Positions 1 through 9,505 of a DNA stretch of 64,000 nt are shown here, piece after piece. Location: contig JAHCAY010000001.1 of NCBI GenBank assembly GCA_019634575.1, positions 620,001-684,000 on the forward strand, in the 5' to 3' direction. The notes under the pieces were generated by a model. That model saw only the letters and a program-made list of their open reading frames with translations, was not told the origin of the DNA and made no database searches. Position numbers and translations under genes: made by a program. The stretch's first letter is position 1. Every line of letters starts with the position of its first letter. Source of the DNA: Candidatus Didemnitutus sp. GTDB taxonomy: Bacteria; Verrucomicrobiota; Verrucomicrobiia; Opitutales; Opitutaceae.

Positions 1-2049
1 CCAAGTGGAGACGGACGGTTGCAACGTCGGATTCGCGGCCGAGACGACTGTGGCCTCCAGCCGCCATTCACCGGGAGTCGTCGGGAGCTGGACGCTGACC
101 GACGTGCGCACCGTGCCGTGCGCAGGGACCGTTTGCACGAGCTTCGCCTCCTCGCGAATGACCTCACCGACCGCGACGACGCACACCCGCACGGGCACGC
201 ACAGTTCGGATGAGGTGTCATTGAAAATTTGCACGGGCACGGGCACGCGATCTCCGCAGGAGAAATTTCGATCCCACATATCGATGCTGGCACTCACTGG
301 CGCGAACGCCGCGGACAGCGCGGCCCATACCGGCTTCGGCCGTCCCTCACTCAGCGGACCAAGAAACCAGTGGTTGCCATCGGCCGGGCTACTGAGCGCG
401 CAGAATGGCGCGAAGCCCGCGACGCCAAGACGCCGCCAGTATTCAGCGACCCGACCGCACGAGTCGGCTTGGAGTTGGAGACGCTGCTCGCGCGTCGGTC
501 GCGCTCCGAGGAAACGGCGCTGGCTTTCCTTGACCGTCGGGTAGGCCCCGGGCTCGCCTTGGCCGTCGAGATAATTGCCGCCGAACTCGTCCACGACCAC
601 GGCCTGCGGGAACTGCTCCGCCGAGTCGTAGTAGAGCCCAAGGTTCTCGAACAGACTCCACCAGTATTTGTGCACCGGCATCATATCGCGGTGCGCGATC
701 ACCAGCCGCGGATAGTCCGCTTGGATCGCCGCCAACGCCGCCGGCGCATCCCGCAGCGCGTCGGGTTCGGTTTCATTCCACGGCTGCACTAACACGACGC
801 TGGGATGGCGCGCGGCGACGTCGAGCCACGCGCGCCACTGCTCCTCCATGCTCCGACGCGACGCGGGGATACCGTGAAAAAACGGCCACTCGATCTGCAC
901 CAACAAACCGCGCCGATCGCAAAGATCCAGCAGACGTTCCGGCGGGAGGCCGAGGTGAAAGCGCAGGTAGTTTCCGCCCAGCGTGCGCAAGCGGGAGACG
1001 ATCTGCCGGTCGAACCAGTCCACGTCCCATGCGAGCGCCGCCGCCTCGGGATCGCGCAGCCAGCGGTGCCACACCACGGACACTCCGCGCAAGCGCACGG
1101 GTTCGTCGTTCAGTCGCAGCTGCTTTCCCTCGACGCGGAAATCCCGACGCCCCCAAGTGAACTCGCTCCAGTCCAATAGAGAATCGCCGTCGAGCAGCGT
1201 CACACGCAAGCGGTGGAGCGCCGGATGTTCGGGGCTCCACAGCGCGCAGCCCTCAGGCAGCGCGAGCGCCACCCTACCCTGCATCGCCGGCGCCGGCGCA
1301 TCGACGGTGGCGAGCACGGTCCCGTCGGCGTCCCGCATCAGTTCCAGTCGCACACGCCGCGCCGCGCCGGCGCGCGCCGGCGCCGATGCCTGCCATTGCA
1401 AAGCGAGCTGCCCGTGCTCCGGCTCGTAGGACGGCAGCAGTCGCACGAGCCGCGCGTCGCGATAGAGATGCAGTTCGACACTGTCCCACAGCCCGGACGA
1501 AATGTTCGAGCGCCAGCGATCCGCGACGGGCACCGCCGAGGCGTCGGCGGGATCGAGATCGCGCAACGAGCGCAGGGCGACCTCGAGTTTGACGGCACCG
1601 CCGGGAGCGAGCTGTGAAGCCGGCAACTCGTGTTCGGTCGGCGCCATGCCGCCAGCAGCGCCCGAAACACGCTCGCCGTTCACCCAAACCTCCGGTGCGA
1701 AGCGCGCTCCTTTGAGCCGCAGCACCGCGCGATTCCAGTCTCCCGTCGGCAGACGCACCTGTCGGCGCAGCCAAACGGTCGCAGGGGACATTTCTGTCGG
1801 TGCACCGGCGAGGCCGGGCACCTCCACGCTCCGCGAATAGACCCGATCGAGGCCGCACTCCCATCGTCCATCGAGCGACAGCGTCGCGCCGACGGCGGTA
1901 ATCGGTTCCTCAGCCGACGCGAAACTTCCGAAGCCCGCCGCGGCGAGCAGGAGCGCCAGGCTTGCCGCGCGAACGCGCCGGCGGGGGCCACCACCCCTGG
2001 GGGCGCACCCGCCGGCGTGAACGCACACAGCGTAAAGACTTTCGCTCAC
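1..2049 (-). CDS. Glycoside hydrolase family 2 protein (3' end beyond window)
   Basis: Exo-acting GH2 enzyme (beta-galactosidase/beta-glucuronidase-like), probably periplasmic. The frame is open to base 1, so the C-terminus is missing; about 683 codons are visible. After a basic N-terminus comes a hydrophobic signal core (LALLLAAAGFGSFASA), then a jelly-roll sugar-binding domain, an Ig-like domain and the TIM barrel. The likely acid/base Glu lies in QPWNETEPD (codon 772-774) and the nucleophile Glu in VVVDEFGGN (codon 586-588). No ATG is available. GTG at 2049 overlaps the upstream gene's TGA as GTGA, suggesting translational coupling; a second in-frame GTG lies at 2028. Last visible gene of the minus-strand polysaccharide locus. 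Substrate specificity cannot be read from the sequence. Confidence 0.85.
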   Translation of the reverse strand, partial: MSESLYAVCVHAGGCAPRGGGPRRRVRAASLALLLAAAGFGSFASAEEPITAVGATLSLDGRWECGLDRVYSRSVEVPGLAGAPTEMSPATVWLRRQVRLPTGDWNRAVLRLKGARFAPEVWVNGERVSGAAGGMAPTEHELPASQLAPGGAVKLEVALRSLRDLDPADASAVPVADRWRSNISSGLWDSVELHLYRDARLVRLLPSYEPEHGQLALQWQASAPARAGAARRVRLELMRDADGTVLATVDAPAPAMQGRVALALPEGCALWSPEHPALHRLRVTLLDGDSLLDWSEFTWGRRDFRVEGKQLRLNDEPVRLRGVSVVWHRWLRDPEAAALAWDVDWFDRQIVSRLRTLGGNYLRFHLGLPPERLLDLCDRRGLLVQIEWPFFHGIPASRRSMEEQWRAWLDVAARHPSVVLVQPWNETEPDALRDAPAALAAIQADYPRLVIAHRDMMPVHKYWWSLFENLGLYYDSAEQFPQAVVVDEFGGNYLDGQGEPGAYPTVKESQRRFLGARPTREQRLQLQADSCGRVAEYWRRLGVAGFAPFCALSSPADGNHWFLGPLSEGRPKPVWAALSAAFAPVSASIDMWDRNFSCGDRVPVPVQIFNDTSSELCVPVRVCVVAVGEVIREEAKLVQTVPAHGTVRTSVSVQLPTTPGEWRLEATVVSAANPTLQPSVSTW

Positions 2050-5000
2050 TGGCGCCGCAAGACGATGCCGTCGCCCGCCGCGAGCGTGAGCGTCGTGACA
2101 TTGGCGCCGTTGTTGACGGCCGAATCCTGCGTGCCCGAGATGCGTCGATAGCCGAGCCCGGTCAGGTCCACGGTGGCGGCCGCGCGCAACGTGCCATCGA
2201 GATTGGTGCGCGGGTTGACGAGAGCGACGCCGTTGGTGAACCGGCGGCGGAATACGCCGTTGCTCCATGGGGAACGCTGGGGCGGATCGATCGCCTCGCC
2301 GAGCCAGCCAGTGTTGCTGGTGCCGGCGAGGTCGTATTCGTCGAACCACTGCACGCCCCAGTAGCTGTTCGGCGTGTGCGTGTAGTTGAAATAGCCGTTC
2401 TCCATCAGCACGGTGCAGAGACCGTAGCGGAACTGGGCGTAGCCGGGCGACTTGGTGACATCGCCGTAGATGCCCATCGTCACGAGGTGCGGCGCGATGG
2501 TGTTGTCCATCATGCTGTGAAAGGTCTGTTTCAGGCTATACCAGCCGAGACCGCCGGGTTTTTCCTCGGAGAAACTCTGACCCATGCCCGCCTCGAGGAA
2601 GGCGGAGCCCAGGACGCGCTGATACTCCGGCTCACGCAGACCGCCGAAGCTGTCTTTGCCGTCCACGTTGCCCATGACGATGATGTCCGGGCGGAGTTCG
2701 GCGATTTTGCTCCAGTAGGCGACCATGCCGTTGCGGTAGTCCACGCGCACGGCGGGATCGTCTTTGGAGTCGTCAGTGCCGTCGCGATTCCAGTCGGCGT
2801 CAACACGGGGACGATAGAAGGCGTTGTCCGAATACCAGAGATCGTAGTCCGGCACCGCGTCGAAGAACGCCGCCTTGCGGCTCTTCGCCATCCATTGCGG
2901 GAAGCGGTCGCCGTTGGGTGCGGGCGTCACATGCGAGGTGATGTTGGTGACGAACGTCGCGCTGCTTTCGAAAGTGGTCTGGTCACCGTTGCTGGTCCGC
3001 GCCCACCAATCGTTGTTCACGGGCGAGTTCGGGTTGCCGCCGGGGCCGACGCCATTCGACAGCGCCGCACGCACCGACGCGTAGGCGCTCGAATCGGAAA
3101 TGTTCGGCATGATGGTGTAATTGCCGAGCACCAGATTCGGGTTCATCGCCTTGATGTTGGCCACCACCTGCGCCTGCGCCTGACCGGCGGTGAGACCTGA
3201 GCCGGTGTAATTCCAGCCGTCGTAGAAGCCGATGATCGCGAGATCCAGCTTTGCGAGGTCATGCTGGTAGGCGCTGTCGTTGTAGTTCTTCAAACCGGTG
3301 CCCGGCTGTCCGCTGATATTCATCCCGCCGATGCGCGGGAAGCGGCGCTTGAAGGGAGCGAGGCGCACGACGACATCGTCGAAGCGCGTGTTGTTCACCT
3401 GGTCCACGACACCAACTCGACCTGATCCGAGCGTTTGTCCGCCGATGTCGTCGAACACCACGGTGTCGTTGGCCTTGATCGTCGTGCGGGTGCCGTAGCG
3501 GATGATCGTCACGTCGAACCAGATGTCCTGCCCTGCCCCGGTGAATGTGCCGGTGGCCAGCGTGGACTGCGTGCCCGCGATCGTCTGGCGCAATTCCGCC
3601 GCTCCCGTGTCGGGCGTGAACAGCACCTCGTAGAAGTTGGACGCATCGACATAGTTATAGACGGCGCCGACCTTGCGGAAGGTCACGCCGGTGGACTGGA
3701 GCTGCGATTTCATCCGCAGCGAATAGACGTAGTCCGTCGCCCACGATCCGGTCGTCGCGATGGCGCGACCGAGGGCGTCGGTCGGATTTCCCTTATTGTG
3801 CAAATACGAGCCGGACGCCGGCGCCCAGCTCGTGCCCGCGACGACGGTCCACTCTGGCGCTGTGCCGGAAAAATCCTGCGCGTAGGCGACGGATGCGGTG
3901 CCCGTGCCCTGGATCGCGAACGTGTAGGTGCCTTCGTTGGAATCGCTGTTGGTGAAGGTGACGGTCGCGGTCCGTGTGCCGGTCGCGGTGGGTTTGAATC
4001 GGACGCTGAAGGTGGTCTTGCGACGTCCGTCCACCGACGAATCGGGCTGTGCGATCACCGTGAAGTCAGAAGCGTTGGCGCCCGAGAGCGAGACGCTTCC
4101 CACCGTCAGCGGTCCGTTGCCTGTGTTGCGGATGGTGTAGGTGCGCACCTCGCCCTCGTCGCGAATGTCAGCGGAGCCGAAATCGGTGTGATCGTGGATC
4201 GAGGGCGTGGTGTCGCCCGTGGTGATTATCACGTAATTGGTGCCGTCGAAATAGCCGGCATCGCCATCCACCTCGATCTCTGGCGCGCCCGTGCCGGTGC
4301 CGGTGCCCTGCAAATTGAATTGATAGGGCGCGTGCGCCGGGTCGCCGTTGTTGAGCACCAAGGTCGTCGTCCTCAATCCGGTGGCGGCGGGAGCGAACTT
4401 CACGGAAAACGTGGCGCTGCCGCCCGCTGCGACACTGCTCGGCAACGAGCCGGATTGGGAGAAGTCGCCCGTCGGAATGAACGCCAGACTGCTGACAGGC
4501 AGGGGAACCAAGCCGGTGTTCTCGATCGTGAACGTCTTCGTCACCAGTCCGCCACCGATCGCGGCGCTGCCGAAATCGGTTCCGTCCGTGGAGCTCGGCG
4601 AGGTGTCGCCATCGCTGATCGTCACGCCGGCGCCCTTGACGTTGATGGCTGGATCGCCCGACACCGAGGTCGTGCCGACGCCTTGCACCGTGAACTTGAA
4701 CGGACTCTGGCCCGCGGCCGGATCGCTGTTGTTGAAACGGAGCGTCGCCTTGCGGGTGCCGGTTGCGGAGGGGTTGAACGTCACCGTGAATGTAGTGGAG
4801 CCGGCGGGCGCAACCGTCGTCGCGCCGGGGGCGCTGATGGCGAACTCGGCATTGGTGGACGTGAACGTGTCGAGACTGAGCGCGGCCTCTCCGGTGTTCA
4901 GGATCGTGAACGTGTGGGTCGTGGCGCCCGTCGTTATGTCGAGGCTGCCGAAATCGGTGTCGTCAGTCGTGGCGGGCGTGGAGTCGCCGTTGGCGATGGC

Positions 5001-5636
5001 GACGCCTAACCCACGCACTTCAACGGTCGGCACCGACACAGTGATATCGTCGAAGCGCGAGAAGTTGGTGCGGTCGGTCACGCCCACTTTGCCGCCGCCG
5101 AGCGTCTGGTTGGCCGCGCTGTTGATCACGGTCACACCGTTCACCGCGACGCTGGTGCTCGCTTTCAGACGCGTAACCACTGCTGTGAACCATGTGCCCG
5201 CCGCGCCGGCGAAGGTGCCGGTCGCGACCGTCGTGGTCGTGCCGCCCACCGTCTGCAGCAACTCGACGTTGCCGCTCGTCTGATCCGGAGCGAAGAGGAC
5301 GGTGTAGTAGTTTCCGCTATCGACGTAGTTGAAGACGAGGCCGACCTTGCGAATGGTGCCGACGGTCGAGGTCAGGTCAGAGCGCAGGCGCGAGCTGAAG
5401 ACGAAATTGGTCGTCCAAGTCGTGGGGTCGTAGAGGGCGAGCCCGACCGCGTCGGTCGGACTTCCCTTGTTGTGGTAATAGGACGCCGAGTTCACGGCCC
5501 AACTTGAGCCGGAGATGACGCTCCAGTTTTGGGCCGCGCCGTCGTCGAAATTTTCAGTGTAGGCGAGCGCTCCCGAGACAAAGCCGAAGGAGGCGAAAGC
5601 GAAGGCGCACAGCGTGCGTAGCTGACAGAGATGCAT
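2046..5636 (-). CDS. Secreted multidomain protein with choice-of-anchor-D repeats and GHL15-like putative glycosidase domain
   Basis: Predicted secreted protein of 1196 residues. A signal peptide (ending SGALA, residue 25) is followed by a lectin-like beta-sandwich (about 26-200), three HYDIN/choice-of-anchor-D Ig-like repeats (about 205-585, each with a DFGS-type motif and a strand ending TFTV or TFSV), a second copy of the beta-sandwich (about 585-755) and a C-terminal domain (about 765-1180). The C-terminal domain resembles the hypothetical glycosyl hydrolase 15 (GHL15) TIM barrel, with acidic motifs such as LAIIGFYDGWNY and DNAFYRPRVDADWNRDG. An in-frame GTG at 5687 would add 17 residues; ATG 5636 is preferred because the signal peptide then begins properly. 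It lies between the TonB receptor and GH2. Catalytic activity is inference only. Confidence 0.75.
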   Translation of the reverse strand: MHLCQLRTLCAFAFASFGFVSGALAYTENFDDGAAQNWSVISGSSWAVNSASYYHNKGSPTDAVGLALYDPTTWTTNFVFSSRLRSDLTSTVGTIRKVGLVFNYVDSGNYYTVLFAPDQTSGNVELLQTVGGTTTTVATGTFAGAAGTWFTAVVTRLKASTSVAVNGVTVINSAANQTLGGGKVGVTDRTNFSRFDDITVSVPTVEVRGLGVAIANGDSTPATTDDTDFGSLDITTGATTHTFTILNTGEAALSLDTFTSTNAEFAISAPGATTVAPAGSTTFTVTFNPSATGTRKATLRFNNSDPAAGQSPFKFTVQGVGTTSVSGDPAINVKGAGVTISDGDTSPSSTDGTDFGSAAIGGGLVTKTFTIENTGLVPLPVSSLAFIPTGDFSQSGSLPSSVAAGGSATFSVKFAPAATGLRTTTLVLNNGDPAHAPYQFNLQGTGTGTGAPEIEVDGDAGYFDGTNYVIITTGDTTPSIHDHTDFGSADIRDEGEVRTYTIRNTGNGPLTVGSVSLSGANASDFTVIAQPDSSVDGRRKTTFSVRFKPTATGTRTATVTFTNSDSNEGTYTFAIQGTGTASVAYAQDFSGTAPEWTVVAGTSWAPASGSYLHNKGNPTDALGRAIATTGSWATDYVYSLRMKSQLQSTGVTFRKVGAVYNYVDASNFYEVLFTPDTGAAELRQTIAGTQSTLATGTFTGAGQDIWFDVTIIRYGTRTTIKANDTVVFDDIGGQTLGSGRVGVVDQVNNTRFDDVVVRLAPFKRRFPRIGGMNISGQPGTGLKNYNDSAYQHDLAKLDLAIIGFYDGWNYTGSGLTAGQAQAQVVANIKAMNPNLVLGNYTIMPNISDSSAYASVRAALSNGVGPGGNPNSPVNNDWWARTSNGDQTTFESSATFVTNITSHVTPAPNGDRFPQWMAKSRKAAFFDAVPDYDLWYSDNAFYRPRVDADWNRDGTDDSKDDPAVRVDYRNGMVAYWSKIAELRPDIIVMGNVDGKDSFGGLREPEYQRVLGSAFLEAGMGQSFSEEKPGGLGWYSLKQTFHSMMDNTIAPHLVTMGIYGDVTKSPGYAQFRYGLCTVLMENGYFNYTHTPNSYWGVQWFDEYDLAGTSNTGWLGEAIDPPQRSPWSNGVFRRRFTNGVALVNPRTNLDGTLRAAATVDLTGLGYRRISGTQDSAVNNGANVTTLTLAAGDGIVLRRQ

Positions 5637-5708
5637 GGGGAGGAGGCGTTGGGGTGATGGCCGCGCACGCCGAGTCATGGCGACCACTGAGGGGGAAACG
5701 AACGGGAC

Positions 5709-8700
5709 TCAGAACTTGAACGTGTTCGTGAGCGTCCAAACGACCGGCTCGGCGATGCGATACGCCGCGATGCTGCCATCCGGCTGGGCCGCGATGGGGA
5801 TCAGCTTGTTTTGCACGCCGAGGTTGCGGACGTTGAGCTGAGCTTGCCAGCGGACCTTCTTGGAGAGCTTGCGACCGTAGCCGAGCCAGGCGTCGTAATT
5901 CACTTCCTCCGGCCCGAAATACGGGCGCGCGGTGTCGTAGTGCGCGCCGATCGAGTCGGAAACGACGGGATAACCAATCGCGACGCGATCCTGCCAGCGG
6001 ACAGACGCTCCGACGCTCCAACCGCGCAGGCGGCTCTCGTTGGAGAAGGTGTAGTTGGTGACCGCGTTGAAGCGCCACTTCCGCACTTCGGGTGAACTCC
6101 CGCCGTCGAGCTGGAGCTCGCGCTTCACGGCGGCGTAGATGCCAGTGAAGTTCGTGCGCAGAGTGGACGTGGTGTTGTCGTAGCGAAGGTCGCCCGCCGT
6201 GCCGGCCCAGATGGGATCGAGCTGGGCCATGAAATACGCCAAATCCGCGGCGGTATGCGTCCGCACGGCGTCCTGTCGCGCGGCGTTTACCGCGATGCGC
6301 CATTGGCGGGTGGGATTGATCACCATCTCGTATTCCCAGCCTTTCGACACGACGTCCGAGGTCGCGACGACCTGATCGGTGCGCTGGTCGATCACGGCGG
6401 AGACGGCGCCGTTCGCCGCGGTGGTGACGCGGACGTTGAAGGTTTTGAGGAACTGGGCCCAGTCGGGACTCGAGGCGGTCCAGGTTTGCCAGGCCGAATT
6501 GGCGGCCTGCAACGTCGCCTGTTGAGTCGGCGTCATCGACGGATCGGTGCCGTTGTTCCAAGTGCTGTTGGCGACCATGCCGATCATCTGGCTGCCGAGG
6601 ACGGCGATCTGCGCGAGTGAGCTGCGCAGGTTGGCGTTGGTCGCCAGGCTGGAACTGGATTCGTAGTGCGTCGCGCGCAGTTCGAGGCGTCCGTCGAAGA
6701 GCGTCATCAGTGCGCCATATTCGTGGGTTTTCCCGGTCTCGGGGTCGATGCGCTCGTTGTAGATCGTGAAGCGCTGCGCGGTGGGCCGGAAGTTATCGGA
6801 GTTGTTATAGGTGAGGCTCAGGTCGGCGCCGAGCGGCAGGCGGCGCTGAACTGTGCGGGGCGTGTGCAGGACCAGGCCGTAGGAAAACGTCGAGGCGGTG
6901 TCGTCCAGCTGCTTCAGGGGGACGAGGTCTTGCGGCTGCGTCGAGGCGATGCCGGTCACCGGATCGGTCACCACGCTGCTGGTCGCGTAGGTGCGATAGG
7001 CGTCGCGGCGCACACCGAGTGTGGAAACCAGGCAGCCGTCGAACCAGCGGCTCTGCAAAATCGCCGACTCCGATTCGAACACCTGTCGCACACGCGACGG
7101 CGTGAAGGCGGTGGTCTCGGTGACGAGTTCTCCCTTGTTCTGAATGACGCCGAAGGTCCGGTAGGTGAACGGCGCGGGCGCGCCGGCATTCGTGGCGGGT
7201 GACTGGTAGTAGAGCGCGTTCAGCGAACTCAGGGGCTGCAGGAGCGAGCCGGCGGTGACTCCGCCCAAGCCGGACACCTGGGACGCGCTCGACAGATTCG
7301 CCAGGCTGGGTCCGATGTAGGCGATCCGCGACAGCGAGCGGCGGCCGTTGCTGGAGAGGACGCTGGTCGGGACGGTGGCATTTTCCGCCTCCCAATAATC
7401 GAGCCCGGTGAGCGCGGCGCGACCGGAGAAGGCCGAGTAGCCGCGGAATTCCTGGTTCGTGTAGTTGGCCGTCAACGTGTGCCGACCGACCGCCTTCGCC
7501 CACAGGCTCTTCGAATAGCGCCGCGCATCGATGTCGAGATAAGCGGTCGCTCGCGCGGCCTCGCGATTGCTGCCGGCGGAATTGGCCCAGCCCGTGTTTT
7601 CGACGAACGGCCGGCCGAAGTTCGGGTTCACGGCGCCGTTGGGCAGCTTGGTATTGATGTCGATGTTGATCGTGTAGTTGCGTCCCGCGAGGCTTTGCAG
7701 CGAACCGTAATCGAGGTTCTGCCGGTCGTAGCTCAACTCCACTCCGGCCAGCCCGTCGAACAGGGTTTGCTCGAGTGTCGCGTTGAAGGAGTTCCACTCC
7801 GACCACTCGTGTTTATTGGGTCCTTCGAGGGTGTGATCGAAATAGTTGAAGACGCTCGTATCCGTGAGTGGGAGGTCGCGCCAGAAAGCGAACGCGGGAT
7901 TCGCGCTGCCGCCATTGAGGAACTGCAGGTAAACCTGTCCCTCGCGCAATTGGCGCATGCCGCCCGTGCCGCCGCCGGCGAGGAGCCGCTCGTTGACCGC
8001 TTCGAATGCATTCGTGCCTGCGGGCAATCCGGTGATTCCGGCCACATCCGAATTGGGGTTTTCATAGACGATGCCCATGTTCGTCGTGAACGAGCGACCC
8101 AGTCCGGTGCTCAGGACGCTGCCGGCTGATCCAGTGGCGGTGATGCCCGCCATCGACGCGTTGAGCGGCGTGCCGAGCATCACGCCCTTGTTCGTGACCG
8201 GATCGAACGTCGGTTTGCCGTAGGCCCACCAGAAGGTGAATTGGTCATAGGGCGGGCGCGTCTGCGGACGGTTCTCGTCAACGCGGGATTTCTCCGCGTT
8301 TACCCGGAGCGTCGTGTCCTTGAACGGACGCCAGGTGAGCGTGCCGAAGGCCCGCCGATCGCGGCCGAAGGTGAACTCCTGCTGAAAACGCCGGTCGGCG
8401 TGCAGCGCGGCGATCCGCAACGCGAGCCGATCCTTGATGAGCACTTTGTTCCAATCGAGCGTCTCGCGCTGCGAGCCGAAGCGTCCGACCTGCGTGCTGA
8501 CGGTGGTTTCGTCGCGGCCCAGCTTGGCGCGCACCGTCGTGCTGTTGACGATGCCGCCCGGACTGCCGAGGCCGAAGAGCATCGAGTTCGCCCCGCGGTT
8601 GATGTCGACGCGCTCGACGTTGTAGCTGTCCATCGGCGTGTCGGTGAGGAAGAAGTCGCGCGTCGTATCGGCCGACGAGAGTCCGCGGATGCGCGTCGCC

Positions 8701-9443
8701 GGGGACGGCTGGCGCATGATCGAGTCGAAGTCGTAGAAGGCGGACTGCGCCTGCGCGCCCGAGAGGTTGCCGCTCACGCCGGTGACTTCGGTGCCGAGCG
8801 TGTAGTTGAGCAGGCTGCTCAGGTCGGAGGCGCCGATGTCGTTCATGAAATCCTTCGTGATCACGGACACCGACGCCGCGATGTCGCGCAGGTCGCTGCG
8901 CAGCCGCGTGCCCGCCAGCGTGCCACCGGCGCGATAGCCCTTGTCCAATTCCGCGGACACCTCGAACGGCGAGAGCACAAAGGTCTCGGGTTCGCCGGTG
9001 CTAGTCGTGATCGCTTTTTCCAACGGGCGGTCGCTTTTCTTCGCGGGCGCCGCCCGATCGACGTTTGGGACCACGGAGACGGTCCAGGTGCCGGAGCGAG
9101 CGTCTTGTTGCGCCTCGAGACCGGAGCCCGCGAGGAGACGGGAGATACCGTCGCGCAGCGTGAATTCGCCGCGCAATTCGTTGGCTCGCGCCCCCGCAAC
9201 CGCGCGGGTGGCAAAAAGGATTTCCGCCCCGGATTGAGTCGCGAATTGCCGCAAGGCGACATCCGCCGCCGCCGCGGGCACATTGAAGCCGAATTTCTTC
9301 TCCACGGACTGGGCGCGCGCGACTACGGTCGCGAGAGCTCCGCACAGGACGAGAAATCCGAGGCGCAGCCAGGGAAAACGGTGAGGGCGGACGGCGGGGG
9401 ATACCGTGCACGCACTGCGGGGTAGGCACTGGGGTTGACTCAT
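5709..9443 (-). CDS. TonB-dependent outer-membrane receptor with STN signalling domain
   Basis: 1244-residue outer-membrane transporter, probably importing oligosaccharides with energy from TonB. Visible in order: signal peptide (to about residue 44, ends VVARAQ); STN domain (about 50-126, starting KKFGFNVPAAAADVALRQF), which contacts a FecR partner; linker with ETFVLSPFEVSAELDKGY; plug domain (about 170-300, with TRIRGLSSADTTRDFF and a conserved NRGANSMLFGLGSPGG segment); then a long beta-barrel ending in Phe (TLTNTFKF). The STN domain plus the immediately upstream FecR and sigma genes make a FecIRA-type transducer. Length is in the SusC/FecA-like large class but no SusD gene is present. The ATG at 9443 has no clear Shine-Dalgarno sequence. 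Confidence 0.9.
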   Translation of the reverse strand: MSQPQCLPRSACTVSPAVRPHRFPWLRLGFLVLCGALATVVARAQSVEKKFGFNVPAAAADVALRQFATQSGAEILFATRAVAGARANELRGEFTLRDGISRLLAGSGLEAQQDARSGTWTVSVVPNVDRAAPAKKSDRPLEKAITTSTGEPETFVLSPFEVSAELDKGYRAGGTLAGTRLRSDLRDIAASVSVITKDFMNDIGASDLSSLLNYTLGTEVTGVSGNLSGAQAQSAFYDFDSIMRQPSPATRIRGLSSADTTRDFFLTDTPMDSYNVERVDINRGANSMLFGLGSPGGIVNSTTVRAKLGRDETTVSTQVGRFGSQRETLDWNKVLIKDRLALRIAALHADRRFQQEFTFGRDRRAFGTLTWRPFKDTTLRVNAEKSRVDENRPQTRPPYDQFTFWWAYGKPTFDPVTNKGVMLGTPLNASMAGITATGSAGSVLSTGLGRSFTTNMGIVYENPNSDVAGITGLPAGTNAFEAVNERLLAGGGTGGMRQLREGQVYLQFLNGGSANPAFAFWRDLPLTDTSVFNYFDHTLEGPNKHEWSEWNSFNATLEQTLFDGLAGVELSYDRQNLDYGSLQSLAGRNYTINIDINTKLPNGAVNPNFGRPFVENTGWANSAGSNREAARATAYLDIDARRYSKSLWAKAVGRHTLTANYTNQEFRGYSAFSGRAALTGLDYWEAENATVPTSVLSSNGRRSLSRIAYIGPSLANLSSASQVSGLGGVTAGSLLQPLSSLNALYYQSPATNAGAPAPFTYRTFGVIQNKGELVTETTAFTPSRVRQVFESESAILQSRWFDGCLVSTLGVRRDAYRTYATSSVVTDPVTGIASTQPQDLVPLKQLDDTASTFSYGLVLHTPRTVQRRLPLGADLSLTYNNSDNFRPTAQRFTIYNERIDPETGKTHEYGALMTLFDGRLELRATHYESSSSLATNANLRSSLAQIAVLGSQMIGMVANSTWNNGTDPSMTPTQQATLQAANSAWQTWTASSPDWAQFLKTFNVRVTTAANGAVSAVIDQRTDQVVATSDVVSKGWEYEMVINPTRQWRIAVNAARQDAVRTHTAADLAYFMAQLDPIWAGTAGDLRYDNTTSTLRTNFTGIYAAVKRELQLDGGSSPEVRKWRFNAVTNYTFSNESRLRGWSVGASVRWQDRVAIGYPVVSDSIGAHYDTARPYFGPEEVNYDAWLGYGRKLSKKVRWQAQLNVRNLGVQNKLIPIAAQPDGSIAAYRIAEPVVWTLTNTFKF

Positions 9444-9505
9444 GCTTTGTCAGACGCGGCAGCGCGCTCGTTTCCCTACTCCGCCGCGAATTTTCCGCGT
9501 CACGG

